DNA of 64,000 bases from Acidobacteriota bacterium (lineage in GTDB: Bacteria > Acidobacteriota > Blastocatellia > Pyrinomonadales > Pyrinomonadaceae), in contig JAFAZX010000064.1 in NCBI GenBank assembly GCA_019239425.1, positions 310,001 to 374,000 on the forward strand, given 5' to 3'. The position numbers and the translations under genes are program-made. The notes under the pieces were generated by a model, which saw nothing but the letters and a program-made list of their open reading frames with translations, was not told the origin of the DNA and did no database searches. This document shows, piece by piece, positions 16,170 to 25,656 of the stretch (positions within the stretch are counted from its first letter, which is position 1; each line of letters opens with the position of its first letter).

Positions 16170-19100
16170 TTATTTCACCTGGAACTGCGTCGTGTAGACG
16201 TATGGGTCTGCGCCGACCGTGAAGTAGAGGCGGTAGGTGCCGGGGGCCAGGCCCGTCGTCTTCAGGTTGAAGATGTAGCCGTCGTTCGCGAAGCGGAAGT
16301 TGCCGTCGGGGTTGGCGTTCCCGGCGTCTGCCGCGGGGCCGTACGTCTCGGTCGAGACGAGTCCGACGCCGACCGCGTGTAAGACCTTGTCGGCGGACGA
16401 AAGGTTCGCGCCCGCGTTGTCGAGCAGTTGCAGCTTGACGGGGACGGTGCTGCCGGCCTTATTCACCTTGTCCACATCGTAGAGCGGCTCAAGCCGGAAG
16501 CCGACCGTGTAGCCCACCGCCTGCGAAGCCTGATTCCCTGCCTCGTCCGTCGTCGTGACGTTGAAGGTCTTCGGGCCGACCGTCGCCGTATCAATCGGGC
16601 TCGCGCCCTCGACCGTGCCGACGCAGGTCGCGTTGCCCGAGAGGTTGTCGTTGCAGGCGAAGTCCGCCGACACCGACTGGCCCAGAAGGTAGAACGCGCC
16701 CTCCGACGGTCTGACGACGTTGACCGTCGGGGCCGTCTTGTCGATGTTCACGCCGTCCACGGTCGCGCTCGCGGTGTTGCCCGCGAGGTCTTCGACCGTG
16801 AAGGTGTGAGACTGGTTCGCCCCTTCGACGCCGAAGGTGTACGCGCCCTGCGCCGGCGAGTTCGCGGCGAGTCCCGAAGTCGCGTCGCTCGCGTTGTAGG
16901 CGGCGAGCACGTCCGTACGGTTCCAGCCCGCGGCGTTGGCCGGCGTCACGCGCGTGGCGTCGAGGGCCGGCGCGGTCTTGTCGATGTTGACGTCGCCGAC
17001 CGTCTTGCTCGCGCTGTTCCCCGCGAGGTCTGTGACCTCGATGGTCTGCGACTGGCCCGCGCCCTCGTTCGAGAAGGTCAGCGAATCGCTCAAGCTGGCG
17101 CCCGAGTCGAAGCCGGAGCCGTCGTCGGTCGCCGTGTATTGCGCGACCACGTCCGTGTTGTTCCAACCGTTTGCGTTGGGCGTCGTGCGCGTCACCTCGC
17201 CGATGACGGGCGCCGTCTTGTCGAGTTTGACGACGACGGTCTGCGGCGCTTCGGTGTTGCCGGCCCTGTCCTTCGCGTAGAAGACGACGGTCGTTGTGCC
17301 CTCGCTCGTGACGGGGATGGAAGCCCCCGCGCCCGCGTGCGCGAAGACGCCGTTGACGCTGTAGAACAGCTCGCGCAACCCCGAGCCGCCTTCGTTGTCC
17401 GCGGCCGAGAGCGTGAGCGTCACGTCCGCTTTGTGCCAGCCGTTGGCGTTCGCGGCTTGCGAGAGCGAGGCCGCCGTGACCGGCGCGACCGCGTCGGCCG
17501 AAGGGTCGACGCCCGGCGCGGGCACGAGGTCGTTCAGGTACAGCTCAAGGTTCGTGTAGCCGCCCGAGGCGACGGCGCGGCCGTCCGCGGCGTCCGTCGG
17601 GTTGAGGCCGTGGCTCGACTCCCACTGGTCGGGGATGCCGTCGTTGTCCGCGTCGTTCAAAGCCGGGCCGGGGTTGAGCGTGGGGTAGCCGCCCACGTCC
17701 GTCTGCGAGTTGATGTGTCGGCCCGTCTCGCTCCGCACCTCGCCCGCGACGCGCTCGTCCACCGGGTCGCGCTTGAAAGAGTTCCCCGCCGTCTTCAACA
17801 CAAGCTCGTAGGCCGTGGCCGCGTCGTGCGTGTTCACCTGCGCGAACTCGAAGCGCGCGGGCTCGCGCCTGGTGTAAGCGTTGATGAACATCGACCAGCC
17901 GTTGTCGACGCCGTCGCGGACGCCGTCCTTGTCGCCGTCGAGCAGGTTGTTCGACTGGTAGATGGTCGTGTTGACGCCGCCGCTGCTGAAGGCGCGCAGC
18001 TTCGAGGAGGCCGTCATCGGGCCGGCGACGAGGTAGTTGCCGACGTAGTTGACGTGCGGGCCGCCCTCGGAGTCGGGGCCGCTGTAGCTCGACTCGCCGC
18101 CCCAGTCGTAGATGACGTTGTTGACGAAGTCGAGTCCGATGTTATCGCCCACGCGCGGGTTGCGGCTGTCGTGGTGCGCGTAGAGGTTGTGGTGATACGT
18201 GACCTGCCCCGTGCCGTAGCGGATGAGCGAGCCGTAGCCGTGCGGCCCCTTCTCGTGGCACGAGTTCTTCATGCTCTCGGTGATGAACGACCACTGCACC
18301 GAGACGCGGTTCGACTCGGTCACCGACAGCGTCTCGTCCACGCTCCAAGAGGCGGAGACGTGGTCGATGATCACGTCCGAAGTCTTATCCACCCAGAGCG
18401 CGTCGTCCTGCACGGCGGGACAGTTCAGGTCGCCCATGCGGAAGCGCATGTAGCGGATGATGACGTTGTTGCCGCTCACCACCGCCGAGTGGCCCGCGAC
18501 CGTGACGCCGTCGCCCGGCGCGGTCTGGCCCGCGATGGTCAGTAAAGACTTGTTGACGTTCAGGCGCGTCTGCAGGTAGATGGTGCCGGCCACGTCGAAG
18601 ACGATGGTGCGCGGCCCCGTCGCGCTCGAGATGCCGAAGCGGAGACTTCCCGCGCCCGAGTCGTTGAGGTTCGTGACGTGGTACACGTCGCCGCCGCGGC
18701 CGCCTCGGGCGTTGGCGCCCGCGCCCTCCGCGCCGGGGAAGGCGCGTAAAGGCTCAGCGCCCGGCGCGTAGATGGTCAGAGTGGCGGAGGTGCCGCCGCG
18801 GTAGTTCGGGTCGTTGATGGTGGCGACGACCGAGTAGGTGCCGACCGCGGAGGGCGGCGTGGTTGAGCCGTTGTACGTGACGTTGACGACGGGGCCGGCC
18901 GGGTTTGTCGTCACGGTCGCGGCCTTCGGCGTGCCGTCGTAAGTGTGCTCAAGGTTCGAGAGCAGCACCGAGACCGGCGTGCGGTCGACGACGAGCGTGC
19001 CCGTCGTCGAGCCCTGGTAGTTCGGGTCGTTGACCGTGGCGACGACCGTGTAAGAGCCGATGGCCGTCGGCGGGTTCGGGTCGCCGTTGTAGGTGACGGT

Positions 19101-21893
19101 AACGGGCAGGCCCGCGGGTTCGGTCGTCACGCCGACGACCGAGGGCGAGCCGTTGTAGTTCTGCGCGAGGTTCGAGAGCGTGACTCCGGCCGTCAACTTC
19201 GTCTGCGGCACCCAGCCGCCGAGGACGAACGCGGGGTCGCTCCACTGCGCGGCCTCCGCGTCCGTGAGCTGGCGCGAGATGGCGGGGCGCTGGCTCACGT
19301 CCACGAGGGTGCCGTTCAGGTCGCGGCTCTTGTACTCCCAGAAGCGGATGTTCGGGTAGTTCGCGGCCGTGACGGCCTTGTCAGGGCTGTTGAAGAGCCA
19401 CGGGTCGGGCCGCACGCCGTCCAACTGCGAGTTGATGAGGACGACCTGGCTGAACGGGAAGTCGTCCGGGTCGATGCGGTTCAGGTAGGAGCCGCTGATG
19501 CCCGCGGCGCGCGTGAACCTACAGTTGACGTAGACGTAGCCGTTGCGCCCCGTGCCGTTGCGCGCCTGGTTATAGAAGGCGTCGTTGCGCAGCATCTTGA
19601 ACTCGGTGTTCTGGAAGAAGACCGCGCCCGCGCCCCACACGAAGTCAACGTCGCCCTCGACGTAGCTGTCGGTGACGAAGCCGCCCTGGTTCGACTGACC
19701 TTGCAGCAGCAGCGTGTCCTGGAAGCTGTAGAGACTAACCTTATTGAGGACGATGCGGTTGTTGTTGCCGCGGAAGGCCTCGGCCTGCGAGCCGCCCTGC
19801 GGCGTCGTGTTCCGCAGCGTGATGTTTTCGAGCGTGAAGTCGGCGGCGTCCACGCCGAACATCGCGCGCGTCGTGGTCGAGGTCGGGTTGAAGTTGTTGT
19901 TGTTGGCGTACTGGATGACGGAGAGGTTGCGGTCTTCGCCGCGCACCGTGACGAAAGGCTTGTTCGAGCCGACGTAGACGGTCTCGGTGTACGTCCCCTT
20001 CTTGACGAGGATGACGACGCGCTTAGAGTTGCTCGCGGGCACGAAATCGACCGCGCCCTGCACGGTGGCGAAGTCGCCCGAGCCGTCCCCCGCGACCGTC
20101 AACTGCGTCGCGCCCGCGGCCGGCGCGCTCGTCTTCGTCGTGAAGTTCCAGACGGTCGTATCGTTGAAGCCGACGAACGGCGCGCCGCTCACGTCGTTAA
20201 CTACACCCGGCTCCAGCGTCACGTAGTAGCTCGTGTTGTACGCGAGCTTCTGGTGCAGGTAGACGGCCGCCGTGTTGCCGTTCGTGATGACGGGGCGGTA
20301 GTTGAAGTTGACCGTGCCATTCAGACGCGACTGCGTCGCGGCGCCCATGTCGATGGTGTCGACGAGCGCGCCGGTGTCGCTGAAGACGCGCAGGCGGCCC
20401 GTGGTGCCGGCCGCGGGCGGCTGGTTGAAGGTCAGGTAGAGCGGCGCGTCCACGTCCACGCCCGAGGCGTAGTTCGAGGGCGCGAACCCCGTGGCCTGCA
20501 TCGTCGAGACGACGAGAAGCCGTGCGGTCGAGCTGGTCACGCTGCCGCTGGAGTTGCTGACGACGACGTAGTAGTTGGCCGAATCGCCGGTCTGCGCGGA
20601 CGCGAAGTTGAGCGTGGCCTGCGTCGCGCCGGGGATGAGCGCGCCGTTCTTGAACCACTGGTAGAAAAGACCGTTCCCCGTCGCCGCGACCGAGAGGCTT
20701 GCAGGACTGCCGAGGGGCGCGTTCGTGTCCGCCGGCTGCGTCGTGATCGAAGGCGGCGGCGGCACCGGGTCAACGCTCACGTTGAGCGTGACGGGCTGGC
20801 TCGCGACGCTGCCGCCGGGGTTCGAGACGACGGCCTTGTATGTTCCCGCGTCTCCGAGTTGCACGTTCGAAAGGTTGAGCGTCGGGGTCGTGGCCGAGGC
20901 GTTGTTCTGAATCGGCTGGTCGTTCTTCGTCCACTGATACGTAATCGCGTTGCCGCTCGCGCCGACCGAAGTGGTGACGTTGCTCCCGACCTGCACGGTC
21001 AGGTTCGAGGGCTGCGGCTGCGAAGTGATGACTGGCAGCGCAGGGCTGTAATCGACGCGCAGGTTCGTGAACTTAACCTGCCGCGCGAAGACGTTGCTGG
21101 CGAGGCGGAAGCCGAAGTAGTCGAAGGTCGTCAAAGCGGGCGAGCCGGAATCGACGGCCGTGAAGGTGTAGTTCGCGGGGAGCGTCCCGCCCGAGACCGC
21201 GACCGTGACGCGCGTGTCCGTGGCCGTCAGGCGCTCGACCGTGTAGGTCATCGTGTAGGGCGTGTTCGCCGCGAGCGTCTGGCGCGTGGTCGCGCCCGTC
21301 CCCGAGAGCGTCGTCCAGTCCGTCGTCCCCATGCTGTTGAAAGGGTTGTTGGGGTTACCGAGGTTCGCGGCGAGGCGGCGGTAAAGAACGAAGGGCGCGC
21401 CCGAGCCGCTCGGGAAGAACTGGAGGCCGTAGCCCGTGTCGTTGGCGAACGAGGCGTCGTTCATTCCGCCGGTCAGGTTGTTGGCGTTGCGCGTGGCCTT
21501 CGAGTCGAGCACGCCGTAGCGTATGTCTGAGCCGACGGTGGTGCCCGGGAACGTCGGCCCGAGCTGGAAGGTCTCGGAGACGGAGACCTTGTCGCCGACG
21601 CCGAGGTTGACCGGCGCGCCCGGGTTCGTGAAGAAGCCCCAGAAAGCTTCCGAGCTGGCCGTGTTCAGCAGGTCGAAGGTGACAGAGCCGACGGCGTCGG
21701 CGCGCGTCGTGGTGCTGCGGCCGTTGAAGAGGCGGAGCGAGTTGTTCGCGAGGTCTTGATTCTGGCTGTTGCCGTCGGCGAACGTGTCGTTGAGGAGCGT
21801 GTTGCCGGCTGCCCCCGCGACGAAGGGTATCAAGAGGGCCGCGCCGCCGAGCAGTGCGGCGCAGAGAAAGAGAGACCGGAAAATCTTCATCAT
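16170..21893 (-). CDS. Secreted pectinesterase-pectate lyase fusion with Ig, MBG and PxKF domains
   Basis: A 1907-residue exported enzyme. The start is the ATG at 21893, with AAGGA just upstream. Order: signal peptide (1-30); LamG-like N-domain (30-284); two Ig-like domains (284-463, SQPQPSNLTVQVGSN and TTQPADTNAPLGSPA); Big_5-like domain (463-590); pectinesterase (593-896) with GDGSGDFATVQGAV, YSFQDTLLLQG and EGDVDFVWGA; two MBG repeats (904-1043); PL1-type pectate lyase (1048-1400) with FPGAEGAGANARGGRGG, VSASWSVDETLS and HHDSRNPR; a calcium-loop-like DADNDGIPDQWE (about 1411); OmpL47-like repeats (1468-1790) and a PxKF domain (1798-1907). It should both demethylate pectin and cleave the product by beta-elimination outside the cell. 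In the pectinesterase half the usual YLGRPW reads SYLNRID, keeping the arginine but not its surroundings. Confidence 0.92.
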   Translation of the reverse strand: MMKIFRSLFLCAALLGGAALLIPFVAGAAGNTLLNDTFADGNSQNQDLANNSLRLFNGRSTTTRADAVGSVTFDLLNTASSEAFWGFFTNPGAPVNLGVGDKVSVSETFQLGPTFPGTTVGSDIRYGVLDSKATRNANNLTGGMNDASFANDTGYGLQFFPSGSGAPFVLYRRLAANLGNPNNPFNSMGTTDWTTLSGTGATTRQTLAANTPYTMTYTVERLTATDTRVTVAVSGGTLPANYTFTAVDSGSPALTTFDYFGFRLASNVFARQVKFTNLRVDYSPALPVITSQPQPSNLTVQVGSNVTTSVGASGNAITYQWTKNDQPIQNNASATTPTLNLSNVQLGDAGTYKAVVSNPGGSVASQPVTLNVSVDPVPPPPSITTQPADTNAPLGSPASLSVAATGNGLFYQWFKNGALIPGATQATLNFASAQTGDSANYYVVVSNSSGSVTSSTARLLVVSTMQATGFAPSNYASGVDVDAPLYLTFNQPPAAGTTGRLRVFSDTGALVDTIDMGAATQSRLNGTVNFNYRPVITNGNTAAVYLHQKLAYNTSYYVTLEPGVVNDVSGAPFVGFNDTTVWNFTTKTSAPAAGATQLTVAGDGSGDFATVQGAVDFVPASNSKRVVILVKKGTYTETVYVGSNKPFVTVRGEDRNLSVIQYANNNNFNPTSTTTRAMFGVDAADFTLENITLRNTTPQGGSQAEAFRGNNNRIVLNKVSLYSFQDTLLLQGQSNQGGFVTDSYVEGDVDFVWGAGAVFFQNTEFKMLRNDAFYNQARNGTGRNGYVYVNCRFTRAAGISGSYLNRIDPDDFPFSQVVLINSQLDGVRPDPWLFNSPDKAVTAANYPNIRFWEYKSRDLNGTLVDVSQRPAISRQLTDAEAAQWSDPAFVLGGWVPQTKLTAGVTLSNLAQNYNGSPSVVGVTTEPAGLPVTVTYNGDPNPPTAIGSYTVVATVNDPNYQGSTTGTLVVDRTPVSVLLSNLEHTYDGTPKAATVTTNPAGPVVNVTYNGSTTPPSAVGTYSVVATINDPNYRGGTSATLTIYAPGAEPLRAFPGAEGAGANARGGRGGDVYHVTNLNDSGAGSLRFGISSATGPRTIVFDVAGTIYLQTRLNVNKSLLTIAGQTAPGDGVTVAGHSAVVSGNNVIIRYMRFRMGDLNCPAVQDDALWVDKTSDVIIDHVSASWSVDETLSVTESNRVSVQWSFITESMKNSCHEKGPHGYGSLIRYGTGQVTYHHNLYAHHDSRNPRVGDNIGLDFVNNVIYDWGGESSYSGPDSEGGPHVNYVGNYLVAGPMTASSKLRAFSSGGVNTTIYQSNNLLDGDKDGVRDGVDNGWSMFINAYTRREPARFEFAQVNTHDAATAYELVLKTAGNSFKRDPVDERVAGEVRSETGRHINSQTDVGGYPTLNPGPALNDADNDGIPDQWESSHGLNPTDAADGRAVASGGYTNLELYLNDLVPAPGVDPSADAVAPVTAASLSQAANANGWHKADVTLTLSAADNEGGSGLRELFYSVNGVFAHAGAGASIPVTSEGTTTVVFYAKDRAGNTEAPQTVVVKLDKTAPVIGEVTRTTPNANGWNNTDVVAQYTATDDGSGFDSGASLSDSLTFSNEGAGQSQTIEVTDLAGNSASKTVGDVNIDKTAPALDATRVTPANAAGWNRTDVLAAYNASDATSGLAANSPAQGAYTFGVEGANQSHTFTVEDLAGNTASATVDGVNIDKTAPTVNVVRPSEGAFYLLGQSVSADFACNDNLSGNATCVGTVEGASPIDTATVGPKTFNVTTTDEAGNQASQAVGYTVGFRLEPLYDVDKVNKAGSTVPVKLQLLDNAGANLSSADKVLHAVGVGLVSTETYGPAADAGNANPDGNFRFANDGYIFNLKTTGLAPGTYRLYFTVGADPYVYTTQFQVK

Positions 21894-22271
21894 CAATATC
21901 CTTGTCTGAAGGGTTTAGAGCCGGACTTCGCGCTCACCAGAGGGGGACGACCGGGTCACCTCAATGTGAGGATTGGGCGGCCAAATCGCTTATGAATCCC
22001 AAAATGGTAAGCACCAATTCGCGTAAGCGTATAACATGCGGCGAAAATCGAAGTCAAGGTAACATCCGCGACATGGGATGAAAAATTTCATCCTATGATG
22101 CTTTTGGGCCAGATTTGACTTGCCCGGATGGGGCCGTTCTGTGTTAATTTGTCTCCTGACCAAATTCAAGGATATTTTTCTAAGGGTCAGACCAATTATT
22201 AATCTGTTCCCTTTCTGCTAACATCTACGCAAACCCGTCCAACAGCCAGACGACTTGAGGTGAATACTTCT
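21894..22271. promoter_or_regulatory. Divergent promoter region between the fusion enzyme and the GH28 gene
   Basis: An AT-rich 378-bp gap. It holds an interrupted palindrome GGATGAAA-AA-TTTCATCC (22076-22093), an AATTTG/CAAATT inverted repeat and a GGTCAGACC site (listed separately). GGTAAGCACC near 22006 is a near match with one extra base in the spacer. No gene is seen. Confidence 0.5.
22185..22193. promoter_or_regulatory. GGTnnnACC operator-like site upstream of GH28
   Basis: Reads GGTCAGACC followed by AATTATTAATC, 79 bases before the GH28 start. It matches the inverted-repeat pattern bound by FadR/FCD-type GntR regulators and resembles the sites near 31480, 54877 and 55029. The binding protein is proposed, not shown. 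Confidence 0.5.
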
Positions 22272-23735
22272 ATGAGACGCCTTCTCGGTTGCGCCGCCGC
22301 CGCGGTTCTGCTCCTCTGCACCTTCCAGCTTCTACTGCCCGCGGCCGCCGCGCAGCGCGTCCAGCGCAGAGGCCAGGCCCCGCGCGCCGCACGCGCCGGG
22401 GGCGAGAAGGGTTGGGACGCCCTGCCTTCCATCCTCGCGCGCATCAAGCCGCCGAAGTTCCCCGCGCGCGACTTCCCCATCACCGACTTCGGCGCGCGCG
22501 CGGGCGGAGACTTCGACAACACCGAGGCGATTCGCAAGGCGATTGAAGCGTGCAACCGCGCGGGCGGCGGGCGCGTCGTCGTGCCCAGGGGCGTCTTCAT
22601 GACGGGCGCGATTCACCTGAAGAGCAACGTCAACCTGCGCGTCGCGGAAGGGGCGACGCTCAAGTTCTTCACAGACCCCTCGAAGTATCTGCCGGTCGTC
22701 TACACGCGCTGGGAGGGGACGGAGCTGATGAACTACTCGCCCTTCATCTACGCCTTCGAGCAGGAGAACATCGCCATCACGGGCAAGGGCACGCTCGACG
22801 GCGGCGCCTCGGACGAGAACTGGTGGAAGTGGGCGAGGCGTCAGGGCTCGACGCCCGCGCCCGCCTCGGCCGACGTGCGCCGCCTGCGCGAGATGGGCAA
22901 CACGAACGTCCCCGTCAGCCAGAGAGTCTTCGGCGCGGGCCACTACTTACGCCCGCCCTTCATCGAGCCTTACCGCTGCCGCAACGTCCTCGTCGAAGGC
23001 GTCACCATCGTCAACTCGCCCTTCTGGGAGGTGCACCCGACGCTCTCGCAGAACGTCACCGTGCGCGGGCTCAACATCCACAGCCACGGCCCGAACAACG
23101 ACGGCTGCGACCCGGAGTCTTCGAAGGACGTGCTGATCGAGGACTGCGTCTTCGACACGGGCGACGACTGCATCGCCATCAAGTCGGGCCGCGACGACGA
23201 CGGCCGCCGCGTCGGCGTGGCGTCTGAGAACATCGTCATCCGCAACTGCACGATGCAGGACGGGCACGGCGGCGTCGTCATCGGCAGCGAGATTTCGGGC
23301 GACTGCCGCAACGTCTTCGTCGAGGACTGCAAGATGGACAGCCCGAACCTCGACCGCGCGCTGCGCTTCAAGTCGAACGCCATCCGCGGCGGCGTGCTGG
23401 AGAACGTCTTCATGCGCAACGTCGAGGTCGGCCGCGTCTCCGAGGCGATTCTGACCATCGACCTGCTCTACGACACGGGCGACAAAGGGCCTTTCAAGCC
23501 CGTCGTCCGCAACGTCCAGATCGAGAACGTGACGAGCAAGTCGAGCCCGCGCGTGATGTGGGTCGTCGGCTTCCCCGGCGTGACCATCGACCGTATACGC
23601 TTCCGCAACTGCACCTTCCGCGGCGTCGAGACGGCGGAAGTCCTGAACCACGCCGGCTCCTTCAGCTTCGAGAACGTCACCATCGAGCCGGCGAAGAAGG
23701 GGCGCAGCCTCAACTCGCCGCAGGCTTCGCAATAA
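22272..23735 (+). CDS. Secreted GH28 polygalacturonase
   Basis: A 487-residue parallel beta-helix glycosidase that hydrolyses alpha-1,4-galacturonic acid linkages (or rhamnogalacturonan). It starts at ATG 22272 (GAGG 11 bases upstream; the GTG at 22260 is weaker) and carries a Sec signal peptide ending LLLPAAAAQ. GH28 signatures are present: NNDGCDPES near 275, DTGDDCIAIKSG near 294, GHGGVVIGSE near 330 and ALRFKSN near 365, the last replacing the classical RIK. The N-terminal RIKPPKFPARDFPITDFGA matches the GH28 at 48334, which uses a Tat signal instead. It is followed by pectinesterase and a small secreted protein on the same strand, probably co-regulated. Confidence 0.95.
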   Translation: MRRLLGCAAAAVLLLCTFQLLLPAAAAQRVQRRGQAPRAARAGGEKGWDALPSILARIKPPKFPARDFPITDFGARAGGDFDNTEAIRKAIEACNRAGGGRVVVPRGVFMTGAIHLKSNVNLRVAEGATLKFFTDPSKYLPVVYTRWEGTELMNYSPFIYAFEQENIAITGKGTLDGGASDENWWKWARRQGSTPAPASADVRRLREMGNTNVPVSQRVFGAGHYLRPPFIEPYRCRNVLVEGVTIVNSPFWEVHPTLSQNVTVRGLNIHSHGPNNDGCDPESSKDVLIEDCVFDTGDDCIAIKSGRDDDGRRVGVASENIVIRNCTMQDGHGGVVIGSEISGDCRNVFVEDCKMDSPNLDRALRFKSNAIRGGVLENVFMRNVEVGRVSEAILTIDLLYDTGDKGPFKPVVRNVQIENVTSKSSPRVMWVVGFPGVTIDRIRFRNCTFRGVETAEVLNHAGSFSFENVTIEPAKKGRSLNSPQASQ

Positions 23736-23767
23736 GTGATGGTTGAGAGTATCTGAGGATGGATTTC

Positions 23768-23836
23768 ACCACAGAGACACGGAGGCACGGCCTGGGGCCA
23801 ATAGCTCAACAGGCTGTGCCCCTGTGTCTCTGTGGT
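23768..23836. repeat. Dispersed hairpin, family 1, copy b
   Basis: Arms 23768-23788 and 23816-23836 (ACCACAGAGACACGGAGG and its complement, one mismatch) form a hairpin between GH28 and pectinesterase. An in-frame GTG inside it (23832) should not be taken as the pectinesterase start. Confidence 0.88.
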
Positions 23837-23852
23837 AAATGCTTTTACTAAC

Positions 23853-24872
23853 ATGACCCGAAAGTCATATATCCAACATACCGCCTTTGTCTTTGCCCTG
23901 TTCATGCTCATTTGCTTGGCCGCCGGGCGCGCGTCGGGTGCGCCGGTCGAACTGGTCGTGGCGGCCGACGGGAGCGCGAAGTATAAGACGGTACAGGAGG
24001 CCGTGATGGCCGTGCCGGCGGGGACGGCCGACAGCCCCGTCGTCATCCGCATCAAGCCGGGCACTTACAAAGAGATCGTCTACGTCCAGCGCGAGAAGCG
24101 CTTCTTCAGGTTCGTCGGCGAGGACGCGTCGAAGACCGTCATCACGTACGACCTCAACGCGAACATCAAGGGCGTGGACGGCAAGCCCATCGGGACTTTC
24201 CGCACGCCCTCCGTGCAGATCGACGCCGACGACTTCACGGCCGAGAACGTCACGTTCGAGAACTCGGCCGGCCCCGTCGGACAGGCGCTGGCGCTTCGCG
24301 TGGACGGCGACCGCGTCGTCTTCCGCAACTGCCGGTTCCTGGGCTGGCAGGACACGATTCTGCTCAACCGCGGCCGGCAGTACTTCGAGAACTGCTACAT
24401 CGCGGGCCACGTCGATTTCATCTTCGGCGCGGCGACGGCCTTCTTCGAGCGCTGCCACATACACGCGTTGAGGGACGGATACCTGACCGCCGCCTCGACC
24501 CCCGACGACCAGCCTTACGGCTTCGTCTTCTCGCACTGCCGCGTCACGGCGGAGACGTCTGAGGTCAAGACGTACCTCGGCCGCCCCTGGCGCGCATACT
24601 CGGCCGTCACCTTTCTCAACACCGAAATGGCCGAGGCCGTCCGCCCCGAAGGCTGGCACAACTGGAACTTTCCCGAGCGTGAGAAGACCGTCCGCTACGC
24701 CGAATACGGCACCGAAGGCCCCGGCGCCAAGACCGCCGCGCGCGTCCCCTGGGCGCGCCGTTTAACTAAGGCCGAGGCCAAAGCCATCACTCCCGAGAGG
24801 GTTCTCGCCGGCGCCGACGGCTGGAATCCGAAGACGGGTAAATTCAACTCAAACAAGACAAGGAAGGGTTAG
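23853..24872 (+). CDS. Secreted pectinesterase (CE8)
   Basis: A 339-residue enzyme that removes methyl esters from pectin outside the cytoplasm. The ATG at 23853 gives MTRKSYIQHTAFVFALFMLI, a signal peptide. Family residues are all present: the GWQDTILL motif (Asp near 163, acid/base), DFIFGAA (nucleophile Asp near 187) and YLGRPWRAY (Arg near 242). The start AADGSAKYKTVQEAVMAVP is standard CE8. Length is normal for a single-domain enzyme, unlike the fused copy at 16170. The next gene starts 2 bases after this stop, so they are co-transcribed. Confidence 0.95.
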   Translation: MTRKSYIQHTAFVFALFMLICLAAGRASGAPVELVVAADGSAKYKTVQEAVMAVPAGTADSPVVIRIKPGTYKEIVYVQREKRFFRFVGEDASKTVITYDLNANIKGVDGKPIGTFRTPSVQIDADDFTAENVTFENSAGPVGQALALRVDGDRVVFRNCRFLGWQDTILLNRGRQYFENCYIAGHVDFIFGAATAFFERCHIHALRDGYLTAASTPDDQPYGFVFSHCRVTAETSEVKTYLGRPWRAYSAVTFLNTEMAEAVRPEGWHNWNFPEREKTVRYAEYGTEGPGAKTAARVPWARRLTKAEAKAITPERVLAGADGWNPKTGKFNSNKTRKG

Positions 24873-24874
24873 CA

Positions 24875-25411
24875 ATGAGAACACCCACCAGAATCTTCAT
24901 CTTCACCACACTGCTCTGCGTGTCGGCCGCGACGGCGTTCGCGCAGGGCGCTGACGCGGCCGGTTACAAGGCCGTGGTCAAAAAGTCCGAGGCGCGTTTC
25001 ACGATGCCCGTGCCGGCGCGCGACAAGTGGAAGTGGCGCATGAAAGAGTCGAGGGAGCGTGCGCGCGAGTACGCCTTCGACGTGAAGGTCGTCAACGAGG
25101 GGCAGACGTACACCTTCGGCTTCTTCCTCTGGAAGAACCCGAACTCGTCGGAGGGTTCGGGCGGCCTCTCATCGCTGCTCGCGGCCGGGCAGAAGAACCT
25201 GTTCGCGCACACCTCCGCGGGCCTCAACACCATCGTCAGGGACGTGGACGTCGTCGTTACGAGCGACCACGGCCGCGTGGTCATAACCGTCAAGGGCGGC
25301 AGGAACGTCGCGCGCCTCTTCTCCGGCCGCCCCGCCGAAGTGACCTTCGAGACGCAGACCCCGGACGAACCTCTCACCTCGCAGACCGTCCCCGTCGTCT
25401 ACGAGAACTGA
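24875..25411 (+). CDS. Small secreted protein of unknown function
   Basis: 178 residues with a Sec signal peptide (MRTPTRIFIFTTLLCVSAATAFAQ). The start is supported by AAGGAAGGG upstream and by its position 2 bases after the pectinesterase stop. The mature part is beta-rich with charged segments (KKSEARFTMPVPARDKWKWRMKES, QTYTFGFFLWKNP). I recognise no domain. Its coupling to pectinesterase suggests a periplasmic or surface accessory role in pectin breakdown, which is inference from context only. Confidence 0.72.
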   Translation: MRTPTRIFIFTTLLCVSAATAFAQGADAAGYKAVVKKSEARFTMPVPARDKWKWRMKESRERAREYAFDVKVVNEGQTYTFGFFLWKNPNSSEGSGGLSSLLAAGQKNLFAHTSAGLNTIVRDVDVVVTSDHGRVVITVKGGRNVARLFSGRPAEVTFETQTPDEPLTSQTVPVVYEN

Positions 25412-25460
25412 AGAGCCGTGGACGGTAAACCGTGACAAGAAGGATTGGATTCCTCTTAAA

Positions 25461-25600
25461 GCTGGGAGCGCGGGCATCCCTGCCCGCATGAGCGCGAGAG
25501 CGCGAAAGCTGAGAGACGTTATGTCTCAAGGTTGAGATAAACAGTGAGACGGTCAGCGTGCTGGCGCACGCTGGCGGGCAGGGATGCCCGCGCTCCCAGC
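25461..25600. mobile_element. MITE-like element, copy 1 (27-bp terminal inverted repeats)
   Basis: A 140-bp segment bounded by perfect 27-base inverted repeats (25461-25487 and 25574-25600), starting GCTGGGAGCGCGGGCATCCC. The interior contains AGCGCGAGAGCGCGAAAGC, GTCTCAAGGTTGAGA and CAGCGTGCTGGCGCACGCTG. A second copy lies at 44531-44673 in the opposite orientation. No coding capacity. It lies between convergent genes. Confidence 0.85.
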
Positions 25601-25656
25601 GAAGAGGGGCCTTGCTCCCGGCGAGGAGGGGCCTTATCCCATCTCGCAAGTCGGTA

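Noticed and set aside
16428-21530. Two long plus-strand open frames opposite the pectinesterase-lyase fusion
   Set aside because: Antisense shadows; the minus-strand gene has recognisable domains throughout.
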